DNA from: CAYNNP01 sp964398215 | GTDB taxonomy: Bacteria > Planctomycetota > Planctomycetia > Pirellulales > Pirellulaceae | Direction of reading: 5' to 3' | Assembly (NCBI GenBank): GCA_964398215.1 | Contig: CAYNNP010000144.1 | Coordinates: 1 to 16,835, forward strand | DNA length: 16,835 bases | In this document: positions 1 through 7,797 of the stretch, piece by piece | How the letters are laid out: each line of letters begins with the position of its first letter | Numbering within the stretch: the first letter of the stretch is position 1 | Position numbers and translations under genes: made by a program | The notes under the pieces: model-generated | Seen by the model: only the letters and a program-made list of their open reading frames with translations | Told to the model about the DNA's origin: nothing | Database searches by the model: none

Positions 1-2
1 GG

Positions 3-1889
3 TTATTGATGTACGGTCTTCACAATATCGGGGCTCATTTGGCGGCTGGTGAAGACGTGGAAATAGCCGCCTCCTCCGATGATGATGCCTGTGGGCTCGC
101 AGATGCTCGGATCGTTTTCGTCTCGGCGCGGCCAGTCTTCTTTGGTCATCCAACGTCGGTAACTGCTGCCATCGAATTCGTGATCTGCGATGGACAATAG
201 ATGCTCCATCGGCTGCCCCGATACTTCGCAAGGTGGATAGTAGGGGTCCTGAGCGAAGTCTGGATAACCACCAATCTTGCACCCTGGGGCGATGGGTTGA
301 TAGTCGACCGGTTCCAATGACTCGGTTTCGAGTTGTTCAATGATCTCATACGCGTCGCTTGAGGTGTCGAATTCTACGATTCGTTCAGGATTGAGCTCAC
401 ACTCGTAGGGAACCAGCATTTCGTTTTCGCTGTTGACGATGTCCAGCAAGTCCAGTGGCTGGGCTACGACATCGATATCCTGACTCGCCCGCCAGAAGAC
501 TTCCGCTACCGGGCCCCAATCAAAGTCGTCATGGCGTTCCGGACACCACAATAGCTGGAATACATCACGTCCTTTGGGAAAGTCCAATTCCGGAAAGTCG
601 TGTTTAAGTAATTGCAAAATGGGAATCAATGCCCGACCATCGTGCTTGCACACTGGCCAAGCTTCTTCAGCTGGCCACAATATTCCACCGCCAAGACGGT
701 CGACCAAATCGGTGGCTCCACCAATCTTGCTGACATGATTCGGAAGTGGCTCTTGGGCACGACGGGGATGAAGCCGCACGGCTGTCCGCGCTGTCTTTTG
801 AAACGCTTCAATCGTGGTAAAGTCCAATGTGTGTCCGCGGGAATGAAACCGTGAGGGCGGAAAGTCCAGCTTCAGCGGCGCGATACGAGTAATGGATAAT
901 GTCGTGGTGTCGCGAACTGATGTGTCTGTCCGGCTTTCCATAGCACGAACACGCAGTGAACCATCCTCTCCGAAGATTAACAACTTGTCTTTGCGCAACG
1001 CGACGCATCGAACATGGCAATCGGCGGCGACTTGTTGGTGCTCTTGACCGGTGTGAAGACTCATCAGCCCCACACCGTTAAATTGCTCCAACCCGGTTCG
1101 CGCATAGATCAGTGTGTTTTCGTTTTCGTTGACGACAATCCCGGCATCGCACCAGGCGCTTGGGAACACGATCCGTCTCACACGGTCGCCTGTCTTTGGA
1201 TTCCACAGGTGCAGGGCTTTTTGCGCATCAGATGTATATAGAAGCCCTGTTGTAGAGCCGAATTCTATTCCGCCGTTGGCAACCGGATATTCTTTGTGCC
1301 AAACTTCGGTTTGACTGTCTGAATCGAGGATCTTTAGTCGCGATTGGTATCGAAGAGCGATCCAGCGACCACATTGCGATTGACGAAGTGTGTGTACATA
1401 TTGCGACGGAGACAAAGCATACTGCCAAAGACAAGCTTGTTGGTTGACGTCCCACATCTCCACGACATTACTTGCCGTCAATATGCGGTTGTTGTGATTT
1501 GACCAGCGCAAGCTCACTTGTGCGTCCGTCTCCCATTTGCCAACGGGAGTAGCGTCGTCAGTCTTCCAGAGTTGCAGCGAGTTATGCATCTTGCCACTCT
1601 GATGCTTCGATGTTGCTACAACCACCTGATTCGAGTTGGGCGAGAATGCCATCGCTCCTCGGACCGACAATTCACTCGTTAGATGTGAAAACCGATTGTC
1701 ATAGGGGCTCCAAAGGTAGACGTGCGGATTGTTTTCATCGTCAGTCGTTTCGATTAAACAGAATCGTCCATCGGGAGAAACTTGTACATTTGAAACTTGA
1801 TGCGCCCTCTCCAACGGAACCTGAAAGCAATGTTCTGTCGATGTTGACCACAAGCACTGGGATTCATCTGTCAATTTGGTGTTCTCCAA
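3..1889 (-). CDS. WD40 beta-propeller protein with C-terminal YwqG/DUF1963-like region
   Basis: A 628-residue cytoplasmic-looking protein with no signal peptide. Residues about 33-320 hold some seven degenerate WD40-type blades, seen as recurring strand ends VYLW (57-60), LQLWKT (105-110), VEMWDV (143-148), LKILDS, LHLWNPKTGD (226-235) and a final LRVRAMES. Residues about 385-620 resemble the YwqG/DUF1963 family: a SKIGG start (387-391), WPVCKHDGRALIPILQL (411-427), then a second KIGGYPDF (538-545) and a Gly-rich end GIIIGGGGYFHVF (601-613). The propeller is probably a protein-interaction platform; no catalytic role is evident. The start is TTG at 1889, with AAAGG 4 nt upstream on the minus strand. 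The first in-frame ATG would cut into the propeller; a GTG near residue 24 is an alternative. The stop codon sits at the window edge, so the gene is complete. The gap to the next upstream gene suggests its own promoter. Fold assignment fairly sure; function unknown. Confidence 0.85.
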   Translation of the reverse strand: MENTKLTDESQCLWSTSTEHCFQVPLERAHQVSNVQVSPDGRFCLIETTDDENNPHVYLWSPYDNRFSHLTSELSVRGAMAFSPNSNQVVVATSKHQSGKMHNSLQLWKTDDATPVGKWETDAQVSLRWSNHNNRILTASNVVEMWDVNQQACLWQYALSPSQYVHTLRQSQCGRWIALRYQSRLKILDSDSQTEVWHKEYPVANGGIEFGSTTGLLYTSDAQKALHLWNPKTGDRVRRIVFPSAWCDAGIVVNENENTLIYARTGLEQFNGVGLMSLHTGQEHQQVAADCHVRCVALRKDKLLIFGEDGSLRVRAMESRTDTSVRDTTTLSITRIAPLKLDFPPSRFHSRGHTLDFTTIEAFQKTARTAVRLHPRRAQEPLPNHVSKIGGATDLVDRLGGGILWPAEEAWPVCKHDGRALIPILQLLKHDFPELDFPKGRDVFQLLWCPERHDDFDWGPVAEVFWRASQDIDVVAQPLDLLDIVNSENEMLVPYECELNPERIVEFDTSSDAYEIIEQLETESLEPVDYQPIAPGCKIGGYPDFAQDPYYPPCEVSGQPMEHLLSIADHEFDGSSYRRWMTKEDWPRRDENDPSICEPTGIIIGGGGYFHVFTSRQMSPDIVKTVHQ

Positions 1890-1981
1890 AACGCCTTTAG
1901 GCTCTGTAGGTCGGGGTGCCTAAGTAGCGAACGTCGGCAAACGGCTTGTTGTTTATTTGCGTGGCATATTTTACTGACGCT

Positions 1982-2034
1982 GGCGCTAGCCACGGGCCTG
2001 GAAGGGTTGCACGATAAGGCCCGCGGCTAGCGCC
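1982..2034. repeat. Long imperfect palindrome (REP-like intergenic repeat)
   Basis: Two 18-nt arms, 1982-1999 (GGCGCTAGCCACGGGCCT) and 2017-2034 (AGGCCCGCGGCTAGCGCC), are reverse complements at 17 of 18 positions (mismatch at 1992) and are separated by a 17-nt loop. There is no T run on either side, so this is not a classical terminator. From memory, GGCTAGCGCC-type palindromes are common intergenic repeats in planctomycete genomes; I cannot count copies here. Confidence 0.75.
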
Positions 2035-2060
2035 GTCGGCTCATTAAATCAACATGCCGT

Positions 2061-2109
2061 CAAGACTTTCGGCCGATTAAGACCAAGGTCGAAGTCTTGG
2101 GGGCTTTTT
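2061..2109 (+). terminator. Possible hairpin with T run (weak)
   Basis: Perfect 8-bp arms CAAGACTT (2061-2068) and AAGTCTTG (2092-2099) enclose a 23-nt loop and are followed by GGGGC and five T. Read on the plus strand this has the outline of a Rho-independent terminator, but no plus-strand gene ends upstream and the loop is long. It may simply be part of the repeat cluster. Confidence 0.25.
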
Positions 2110-2146
2110 GATTTAAGCGTTTAACGATCGGCTGCGGCGTACTCTC

Positions 2147-2175
2147 GCGTGCGCCTACGGCTACCGGTTTAACGA
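2147..2175 (-). repeat. Dispersed 29-nt repeat, copy 1
   Basis: Read on the minus strand this 29-mer contains GTAGCCGTAGGCGCACGC. It matches 6149-6177 on the plus strand at 27 of 29 positions. The sequences before the two copies also share CCTGCC and GCCATGC at similar distances, so the full repeat is probably longer and diverged. Confidence 0.7.
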
Positions 2176-2311
2176 AAGATGGCATGGCCGATATCGGCGC
2201 GCTGCTGGTCGGGCAGGAAGGAATGCCCAACCTACGAAGAATGCTTGAATGGGCGTTGCCCGCGATGTGCGGTCGCAACGCCGATTCAAACGGGTTACCT
2301 GCTCTTGCGGG

Positions 2312-3673
2312 TTAGACGTTGATTTCGAATCCCTTGCGGTTTTCGCGGGAAAGGAAACTGTTGGCTTGAGTATCGCCAACGATCTCTCGCTTGTTGGGGT
2401 CCCAGGTCAACGCTCGGCCAAGACGCATCGAAATGTTTGACAAGTGGCAGATTTCCAACATGCGGTTGTGAGTCCACACATCGGATATCGGTTGCTTTCG
2501 GCTGCGAATCGCATCGATAAAGTTGGCAGTGTGGTTTGCACTGACTTCACCGCCATAGACGTCAGTGATTGCTCCATCGGGCAGTGGGTTGTCGGCAAGT
2601 TCCTCAACAGGCTTGCCCACGATCTTGCCTCGATTGACAAAGAATCGCCCCTTCGTTCCCTCGAACAAAATGCCGTTGTCGCCTGCGCTTGTGATGATCA
2701 TTTCGACGCCATTTGGCATGTCCGCTTTGATTGTGAATTTAGTCGCAGCGTTGTACTGATCATTGACGACTGGGTGACCGTCTTTGTATTCCACCGGCAA
2801 TGTGTACTCGACCGGTGTGATTTTGCTTGGCCCAGTTTCACTGGCTCCCAGCGCCCAGCAAGCGATATCAACATGGTGTGCGCCCCAGTCAGTCAGCTTG
2901 CCGCCAGAGTACTCATGCCAGTTTCGGAATGAGTAGTGAGCATTGCTAAACATCGGCACACCGCCACCGTAGCCAACTCGCATTTTGGGCAAAGCACGAT
3001 AAGTTGTTTTTGGAGCTGGTCCGAGCCACGTTTCATAGTCCAACCCGGCTGGCACTGGCGCCTCAGGGATCTTTGGAGATGGAATCATTTCATTGATGCC
3101 ACACGTGACCTTCTTCACTGTACCGATGCGGCCGGCACGTACCAACGCGATGGCTTGCAAGAACCGCTGCGAGCACTCGGTGCGCTGCATTGTTCCGACT
3201 TGGAAAACACGGCCTGTTTCTTTGACTGCTTTTTCGATCAGCTTGCCTTCGGCGATTGTCAACGTCAGCGGTTTTTCGCAGTACACATCTTTGCCTGCGT
3301 GCATCGCTTCGATTGCAATCTTGGTATGCCAGTGATCTGGTGTTGCGATCATGACCGCATCGATGTCTTTGCGATCGAGGACTTTCCGGTAGTCACTGTA
3401 TGAGTCTGGTTTTTTGCCTGTCGCTTTTTCAACTTTGCCAACATTGTCTTCCAAGACGTTTGAATCGACATCAGCAAGAGCGGCAAAGTCAGCGAACTTG
3501 AAAGACTTTTCGGTGATCGTCCAGCCCTGGTTGCGTAGCCCGATGGTTGCAAAGACGGGTCGCTCGTTGGCTGCGCCGAAAGCACGGTTGGCGGAAGGGA
3601 TGATGATCGTCGCAGCGGAGGCAGCAGCTGTGCCTTGCAGAAAGCGACGGCGTGTTTGACGATTCGTTGACAT
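2312..3673 (-). CDS. Tat-exported Gfo/Idh/MocA family oxidoreductase
   Basis: A 453-residue NAD(P)-dependent dehydrogenase of the Gfo/Idh/MocA family, which oxidises or epimerises sugars and inositols. A twin-arginine signal is plain: TRRRFLQG (7-14), a hydrophobic stretch, and probable cleavage after AFGA (31-34), so the enzyme should be exported folded with its cofactor. The Rossmann fold starts at FATIGLRNQGW (41-51), a variant Gly motif. The family hallmark EKP is at 133-135 in YCEKPLTLT, and the conserved C-terminal segment TDWGAHHVDIACW spans 261-273. ATG start at 3673 with CAGGA about 6 nt upstream. Planctomycetes carry many such Tat-exported paralogs, often linked to breakdown of complex sugars, but no sugar genes lie beside it here, so the substrate cannot be named. 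It follows the 290-aa gene in the same direction after 111 bp. Confidence 0.95.
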   Translation of the reverse strand: MSTNRQTRRRFLQGTAAASAATIIIPSANRAFGAANERPVFATIGLRNQGWTITEKSFKFADFAALADVDSNVLEDNVGKVEKATGKKPDSYSDYRKVLDRKDIDAVMIATPDHWHTKIAIEAMHAGKDVYCEKPLTLTIAEGKLIEKAVKETGRVFQVGTMQRTECSQRFLQAIALVRAGRIGTVKKVTCGINEMIPSPKIPEAPVPAGLDYETWLGPAPKTTYRALPKMRVGYGGGVPMFSNAHYSFRNWHEYSGGKLTDWGAHHVDIACWALGASETGPSKITPVEYTLPVEYKDGHPVVNDQYNAATKFTIKADMPNGVEMIITSAGDNGILFEGTKGRFFVNRGKIVGKPVEELADNPLPDGAITDVYGGEVSANHTANFIDAIRSRKQPISDVWTHNRMLEICHLSNISMRLGRALTWDPNKREIVGDTQANSFLSRENRKGFEINV

Positions 3674-3784
3674 CAGTAGTCCTGAAATGGAGTGTTTGTG
3701 AATTGGTCGCCTCTCATTATTCCAACAACGACTATGAAGGCAAAGTCAATTTGGCTGCGCAGGTGAAATTTGGAGGCAAACATC

Positions 3785-4657
3785 TCAATCTTCGGGAAAA
3801 TTCGGGGGTTTGTGCTTTGCGTAGAACTTTGTGATATCCATGCCAGCGGTACGTTGCTCTTGTTCCATCAGCTGAATCCTCTGCTCCAACTGATCCACTT
3901 TTCTTTGCAGCGTCGGCAATAAGTTTCGGTTTGGATCCTCCGGCTTAGGCCGAGGGACTTCGGGATACCCAAGGTGGCGTTGCATTGCCGAAAACAAGAA
4001 TAGCGGTTCTTTCTTTCGGTTGGCAAAAGCGATGCGGCCTTCTTTTTCGCCAAACAAAAATGGCCCTTTGCCGTCAAGTGAATTCCCAGATGCAACAAGC
4101 CGATTGCGGTAATGTTCGCTAGCCAAAAACAGCAAGTCTGCGAATTCAACCAGGCCAACCTGAGCGCGCAAATGCAAGATCCACTTGGACCATTCGGTAT
4201 TGAACGAAGGATCCCGGCTGATCGCGGTCAGTCCCCTGTCGTAGCTCAGGCGATTGCGACACAGGACCTCGAACTGAAAGAAAAACAACGCTTGGCAAGT
4301 CGAACTTTGCAACCGGAAATTTGCTTCTGCCTCCAGTACTTGCAGGGCACCATCCATGGTGAACCGCCCCGTCTCCTGTTCGGACTCATCGACAAGATAA
4401 GACTGAAACGACGTGAAATAGTGCGGCAGCCCATACATCGCGGGAGCGAGCAGCCCTGAGTGCTTTACTTCCGTGGCTAGATAGTTGATCGCCATCGGTA
4501 ACTTTGTGGTCGTTAGCAATTCGTGCTGCGACTGATCCAATAATTCTTGGATCGGCATTTGTTCGCCGATTCGTTGCCGGAGGAGCTTGAAGAGATAAGC
4601 TTGCTCTACGTACTCGTCTTGCGGCAAGTTGTTAACGTTATTCTCGGAGGTTTCCAT
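3785..4657 (-). CDS. Conserved protein of unknown function with C-terminal coiled coil
   Basis: A 290-residue soluble protein with no signal peptide or membrane segment, which I do not recognise as a named family. Residues about 15-225 look mostly helical, with aromatic-rich stretches such as CQALFFFQFEVLCRN (121-135) and FADLLFLASEHYRNRL (172-187). A Pro-rich hinge (PEVPRPKPEDPN, 232-243) leads to a short coiled coil (about 247-270, with regular L/V/I/M spacing), then a basic tail. ATG start at 4657; only a weak GTGAG-like ribosome site precedes it. It starts 42 bp after the stop of the flavoprotein gene in the same direction, so the two are probably co-transcribed. It reads as a real gene because its frame is open throughout and its composition is protein-like, but function is unknown. 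Confidence 0.75.
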   Translation of the reverse strand: METSENNVNNLPQDEYVEQAYLFKLLRQRIGEQMPIQELLDQSQHELLTTTKLPMAINYLATEVKHSGLLAPAMYGLPHYFTSFQSYLVDESEQETGRFTMDGALQVLEAEANFRLQSSTCQALFFFQFEVLCRNRLSYDRGLTAISRDPSFNTEWSKWILHLRAQVGLVEFADLLFLASEHYRNRLVASGNSLDGKGPFLFGEKEGRIAFANRKKEPLFLFSAMQRHLGYPEVPRPKPEDPNRNLLPTLQRKVDQLEQRIQLMEQEQRTAGMDITKFYAKHKPPNFPED

Positions 4658-4699
4658 CTCACTATCTTAGATGACCAGCGAATCAAATGCGATTGTCTG

Positions 4700-5959
4700 T
4701 TATCGGCCCGACACTGGGCAGTTTAACTGTTCCGCAATTCGACCAACTATTTGCTGTGCGCTTTGGACTCCCGTTTCCAACAGCGGAACACCCAGTGCGG
4801 CCCATGAACCGGCATACCAAATCCGCCGGTCCGTTTGACTGTGCATCTGTTTTAGTTCATGAATTGTTTGCTCCGTTTCATGGTCAACAATCGGGCGCTG
4901 GAGTCGTGCACTTGCGAGCACCTGTTGGGGCGCGACTTGCAAACCGACATCAATGGTTTGAAATACATCTTGGTCGAATCGTTGATCGCCATAAAAACGG
5001 TTCAGCCAAACGGTACATGCCGCCGCTTTATTGTCGGTCAGCATATTAAACGTTGACCAGTCAGTGCGGTTCACCGGCAACAGCGATTTGTCGCTGTGAA
5101 CGTAGACACCAACATCTTGATAGCGGACGCGGTTTAGCAATTCGCGTTCAGCCAATTGACAAGAGTCGATCAGAGTCGCTGCGGTATTTGCCTGTGTGGC
5201 GACGATGACGTGATCAAAGAGTTCTTTTTCATCATCAAAGTCGACAACGACCTGATCATTCAGCGACGAAATCTGATGCACGTTTATTGACAATCGTGTA
5301 TCGTCAATCGCGGCGGTCAAACGTTTGGCTACATCGCTGGTGCCATGTTTGGTTCGCAACAACTGGCCGCCTTGCAAAATACGATGGATCGCAGGCACCA
5401 ATATCACGGCCGGGTACTGATCCAAAACTTCAAACGAACAAGTACAAACGGTTGATGACAGTAGCGGGTACAGAAAACGATCCAAGAACTGATCGCTTAT
5501 TCCACCACGATTCAAATATTCTCGAAAAGTGCTTGTCGGTTTCTCGCGCGTTTGGCTAGAGATTAGCTGAAAGAAGCGTCGTGCTTGCAAGGCAAAAGCC
5601 CGCGTTTCTCGGCCTGCGGCAAGTCGCAAGATCGTTGCAAGGTCAAGCGTGGGCGACAGCTTCAACAAAGCGTCTGCTTCGTCGTTGATGCTGTAGGTTT
5701 GTGACGCATCAATGGGCACACATTCGACGCCGATCTGATCATACAAATTCGCGAGCGCTGGCCACTGACTGGCGTTGAACATTCTCGAGGGCACATCGAC
5801 ATTGGCGCCCTCGGTTTCACCGATTCGTAGGCCGTGGCTAGCGATGCCAAGAGTCGCCTGACTTTCAAACAAGGTCACCCGCCACCCATGTCGCTGAGCT
5901 GCGTGCGCTGCCGTTAAACCAGCGATGCCGCTTCCGATAACTGCAAGCTTGATTGGCAT
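4700..5959 (-). CDS. FAD-dependent amine-oxidase-like oxidoreductase (COG2907-like)
   Basis: A 419-residue flavoprotein. The N-terminal dinucleotide-binding motif is VIGSGIAGLTAA (7-18), with the ribose-binding acidic residue at E32 (VTLFE). The region ANVDVPSRMFNASQWPALANLYDQIGVE fits the second conserved block of the amine oxidase/protoporphyrinogen oxidase superfamily. The C-terminal flavin-contact segment is IWYAGSWAALGVPLLETGVQ (380-399). The pattern is closest to the predicted NAD/FAD-binding proteins of COG2907. Relatives often sit beside cyclopropane fatty acid synthase genes, which are absent here, so no substrate can be given. I chose ATG at 5959 (MPIKLAVIG). A TTG 21 nt further upstream is in frame but has no ribosome site and would add seven unusual residues. 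It is probably first in an operon with the 290-aa gene. Confidence 0.88.
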   Translation of the reverse strand: MPIKLAVIGSGIAGLTAAHAAQRHGWRVTLFESQATLGIASHGLRIGETEGANVDVPSRMFNASQWPALANLYDQIGVECVPIDASQTYSINDEADALLKLSPTLDLATILRLAAGRETRAFALQARRFFQLISSQTREKPTSTFREYLNRGGISDQFLDRFLYPLLSSTVCTCSFEVLDQYPAVILVPAIHRILQGGQLLRTKHGTSDVAKRLTAAIDDTRLSINVHQISSLNDQVVVDFDDEKELFDHVIVATQANTAATLIDSCQLAERELLNRVRYQDVGVYVHSDKSLLPVNRTDWSTFNMLTDNKAAACTVWLNRFYGDQRFDQDVFQTIDVGLQVAPQQVLASARLQRPIVDHETEQTIHELKQMHSQTDRRIWYAGSWAALGVPLLETGVQSAQQIVGRIAEQLNCPVSGR

Positions 5960-6148
5960 GAATGGATCTTTGCGGGACAAAATATCGGAGTAAAAACGGC
6001 AGCGAATTATTGCGCAGGGTCAATGCGGCGCTGTCTCATTAGCTGGACTGGCAGTGGTTACCTTATCGTCCCATCCCAAACCAGCGATAGTAGATACCTG
6101 CCAGACTCAGAACGCTTTGCGGGCAAGAGCGCCATGCAGTGCATTGTT

Positions 6149-6177
6149 TCGTTTAACCAGTAGCCGTAGGCGCACGC
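6149..6177 (+). repeat. Dispersed 29-nt repeat, copy 2
   Basis: This 29-mer contains GTAGCCGTAGGCGCACGC and differs from copy 1 (2147-2175, opposite strand) at only two positions. Together the two copies form inverted repeats about 4 kb apart around three minus-strand genes. Confidence 0.7.
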
Positions 6178-6419
6178 ACGTGCCGGCTTAGATCGACGAA
6201 CCCTTGGCGCGTTCCGCCGTGCGTTTTGCCAACTTTGCCGCTCACAAAACAAAAAACTCACAACCTCTTCGGTCTAACGGCCTCGCGCCGAGCGGCTTGG
6301 AATTGCACCAGAAATGGATGCCGTTGGCTGTGTTTGCGCCGATAATTCCCGTTACGACTCAGTTCCATCACGCCCCCTTACGCGGTTTTCGTTGGTTGCC
6401 GAAAATGGACCACCCCGCA

Positions 6420-6442
6420 CAGCGATGAATTGTTCATCGCTG
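6420..6442. promoter_or_regulatory. Perfect inverted repeat upstream of the apgM-like gene
   Basis: Ten-bp arms CAGCGATGAA (6420-6429) and TTCATCGCTG (6433-6442) flank a 3-nt TTG centre and end 31 nt before the ATG at 6474. It could be a dimeric repressor operator or a tight 5' UTR hairpin. No T run follows directly, so it is not a simple terminator. Confidence 0.5.
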
Positions 6443-6473
6443 CAGCCCACGACGGCTATTTTTCAGGCAGAAA

Positions 6474-7700
6474 ATGAAGCACGTAATCATCATTCCCGAC
6501 GGCTGCGCCGATCAGCCGATAGACGCTCTTGGTGGCAAGACGCCTCTTCAGTCCGCTAACTTGCCCAACATGGATGCATTGGCGGCGCGCGGTGCAGTTG
6601 GGCTCGCAAATAATACGCCTGAACATTTTCCGGCTGGCAGCGAAGTCGCAAACCTGTGCTTGTTTGGTTACGATCCCAATGCCTGCTTTACTGGGCGAGC
6701 GCCGCTGGAGGCCGCTGCGCAAGGTATCGAGCTGGGGCCACATGACTGGGCTGTGCGGTGCAACCTAGTCACAGTCCAAGATCAAGTCATGGTGGACTTT
6801 ACTGCTGACCATATCAGCACCGAAGAATCAACGCAGCTTTTGAAGAGTGCTCAAGAGGAAATTTTGGGCACATGCGAATTGGATTCTCGTTTGGAGTTTG
6901 TGCCTGGCGTTAGCTATCGCAATTTGTTGCTCTATCGCGGCGACGAAAACTTCGACGCACCGTTTACAAAAGACACACGATCTAGCGCGCCTCATGATTT
7001 GACGGACTTGTCAGTTAGTGACGAATTCCCGCGCGGACAAGGAAGCGATCTACTGGTCCGATTGATGACCGCAACAGAAGAACTGTTCGCGAATCATCCC
7101 GTTAACCAAAAGCGAATCAGCGACGGCAAGCGCCCAGCGACCAACGTTTGGCTATGGGGACTGGGCGGCGCACCAGCCATGGATCCTTTTCAGCAAAAGT
7201 ATGGCGTTCGCGGCGCGATGATCACTGCCGTTGATCTGTTACGCGGCATCGCGGCACTCGCAGGGTGGCCCCGAATCGAAGTCGACGGAGCAACTGGGTA
7301 CTTGGACACCAACTATGCAGGCAAGGGTAAAGCAGCGGTGGAGGCTTTGGATGAATACGATTTGGTATGTGTTCACATCGAAGCACCCGATGAGGCGTCA
7401 CACGAAGGAAGGCATGACGAAAAGATCAAAGCACTGGAAGAGATCGACCGCCATGTTGTCGCCCCGTTGGTTGACGCTCTGAGCAAGTACGACGAGCATC
7501 GAATTCTGGTCACACCTGACCATCCAACATTCTGCAGCACCAAGAAACATGCACACGGAATGGTCCCGTTGGTCATCGCGGGAACTGGCATCGAGCCGGA
7601 TTCGCAGGCAACTTATGATGAAGTCGCAGCCGAGGCCAGTGGCCAACGATTCGAGCAAGGCTGGGACTTGATGGACCATTTCGTAGGTCAGCAAACTTAG
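6474..7700 (+). CDS. apgM: ApgM-type phosphoglycerate mutase family protein (proposed homoserine kinase family)
   Basis: A 408-residue metalloenzyme of the alkaline phosphatase superfamily, ApgM branch. Visible metal and nucleophile motifs: IPDGCAD with D9; GSEVANLCLFGYDP with S56 as the phosphorylated nucleophile; HIEAPDEASHEGRHDEK with D306, H310 and H314; TPDHPT with D349 and H350; and a final HAHGMVPLV with H359/H361. The length suits the family (about 400). Archaeal members interconvert 3- and 2-phosphoglycerate. A bacterial subgroup has been named 'proposed homoserine kinase' (TIGR02535) because it clusters with threonine-pathway genes. Here the next gene, 97 bp downstream, is aspartate kinase, which favours that role, but sequence alone cannot decide. 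ATG start preceded by AGG about 7 nt upstream. The two genes could share a transcript, since no terminator is seen between them. Confidence 0.92.
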   Translation: MKHVIIIPDGCADQPIDALGGKTPLQSANLPNMDALAARGAVGLANNTPEHFPAGSEVANLCLFGYDPNACFTGRAPLEAAAQGIELGPHDWAVRCNLVTVQDQVMVDFTADHISTEESTQLLKSAQEEILGTCELDSRLEFVPGVSYRNLLLYRGDENFDAPFTKDTRSSAPHDLTDLSVSDEFPRGQGSDLLVRLMTATEELFANHPVNQKRISDGKRPATNVWLWGLGGAPAMDPFQQKYGVRGAMITAVDLLRGIAALAGWPRIEVDGATGYLDTNYAGKGKAAVEALDEYDLVCVHIEAPDEASHEGRHDEKIKALEEIDRHVVAPLVDALSKYDEHRILVTPDHPTFCSTKKHAHGMVPLVIAGTGIEPDSQATYDEVAAEASGQRFEQGWDLMDHFVGQQT

Positions 7701-7797
7701 TGAAAATCGTTGACGGTTTTCGCGTCGAGCCATCAACAAAATACGACGCAAGACGCAACTTGTCAGCACATCCATACACAACCAGCAGAATCGACCA

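Larger units (their letters stand above)
1890..2311. other. Repeat-rich intergenic region
   Basis: I see no convincing gene in this stretch. It holds a long imperfect palindrome (1982-2034), a hairpin followed by a short T run (2061-2109), one copy of a 29-nt dispersed repeat (2147-2175) and a small inverted repeat GGGCA-N8-TGCCC (2211-2228). On the minus strand its right part translates as AFFVGWAFLPARPAA. From memory, that kind of peptide recurs in spurious short ORFs of Rhodopirellula-type genomes, which fits a family of dispersed repeats rather than a gene. The promoter of the WD40 gene should lie in its left part, but no good -35/-10 pair was recognised. Confidence 0.6.
5960..6473. other. 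Intergenic region between divergent genes
   Basis: About 510 bp between the minus-strand flavoprotein gene and the plus-strand apgM-like gene. No open frame here looks like a gene. It contains copy 2 of the 29-nt dispersed repeat (6149-6177), a small palindromic GCACGTGC just after it, a GC-rich CTCG-CGC-CGAG hairpin near 6283-6293, and a perfect inverted repeat at 6420-6442 just before the apgM-like start. Both promoters must lie here, but I could not pick out convincing -35/-10 pairs. Confidence 0.5.

Noticed and set aside
2444..3403. Two plus-strand frames of 162 and 155 codons.
   Set aside because: They lie antisense to the well-supported Gfo/Idh/MocA gene and show no family motifs or ribosome sites.
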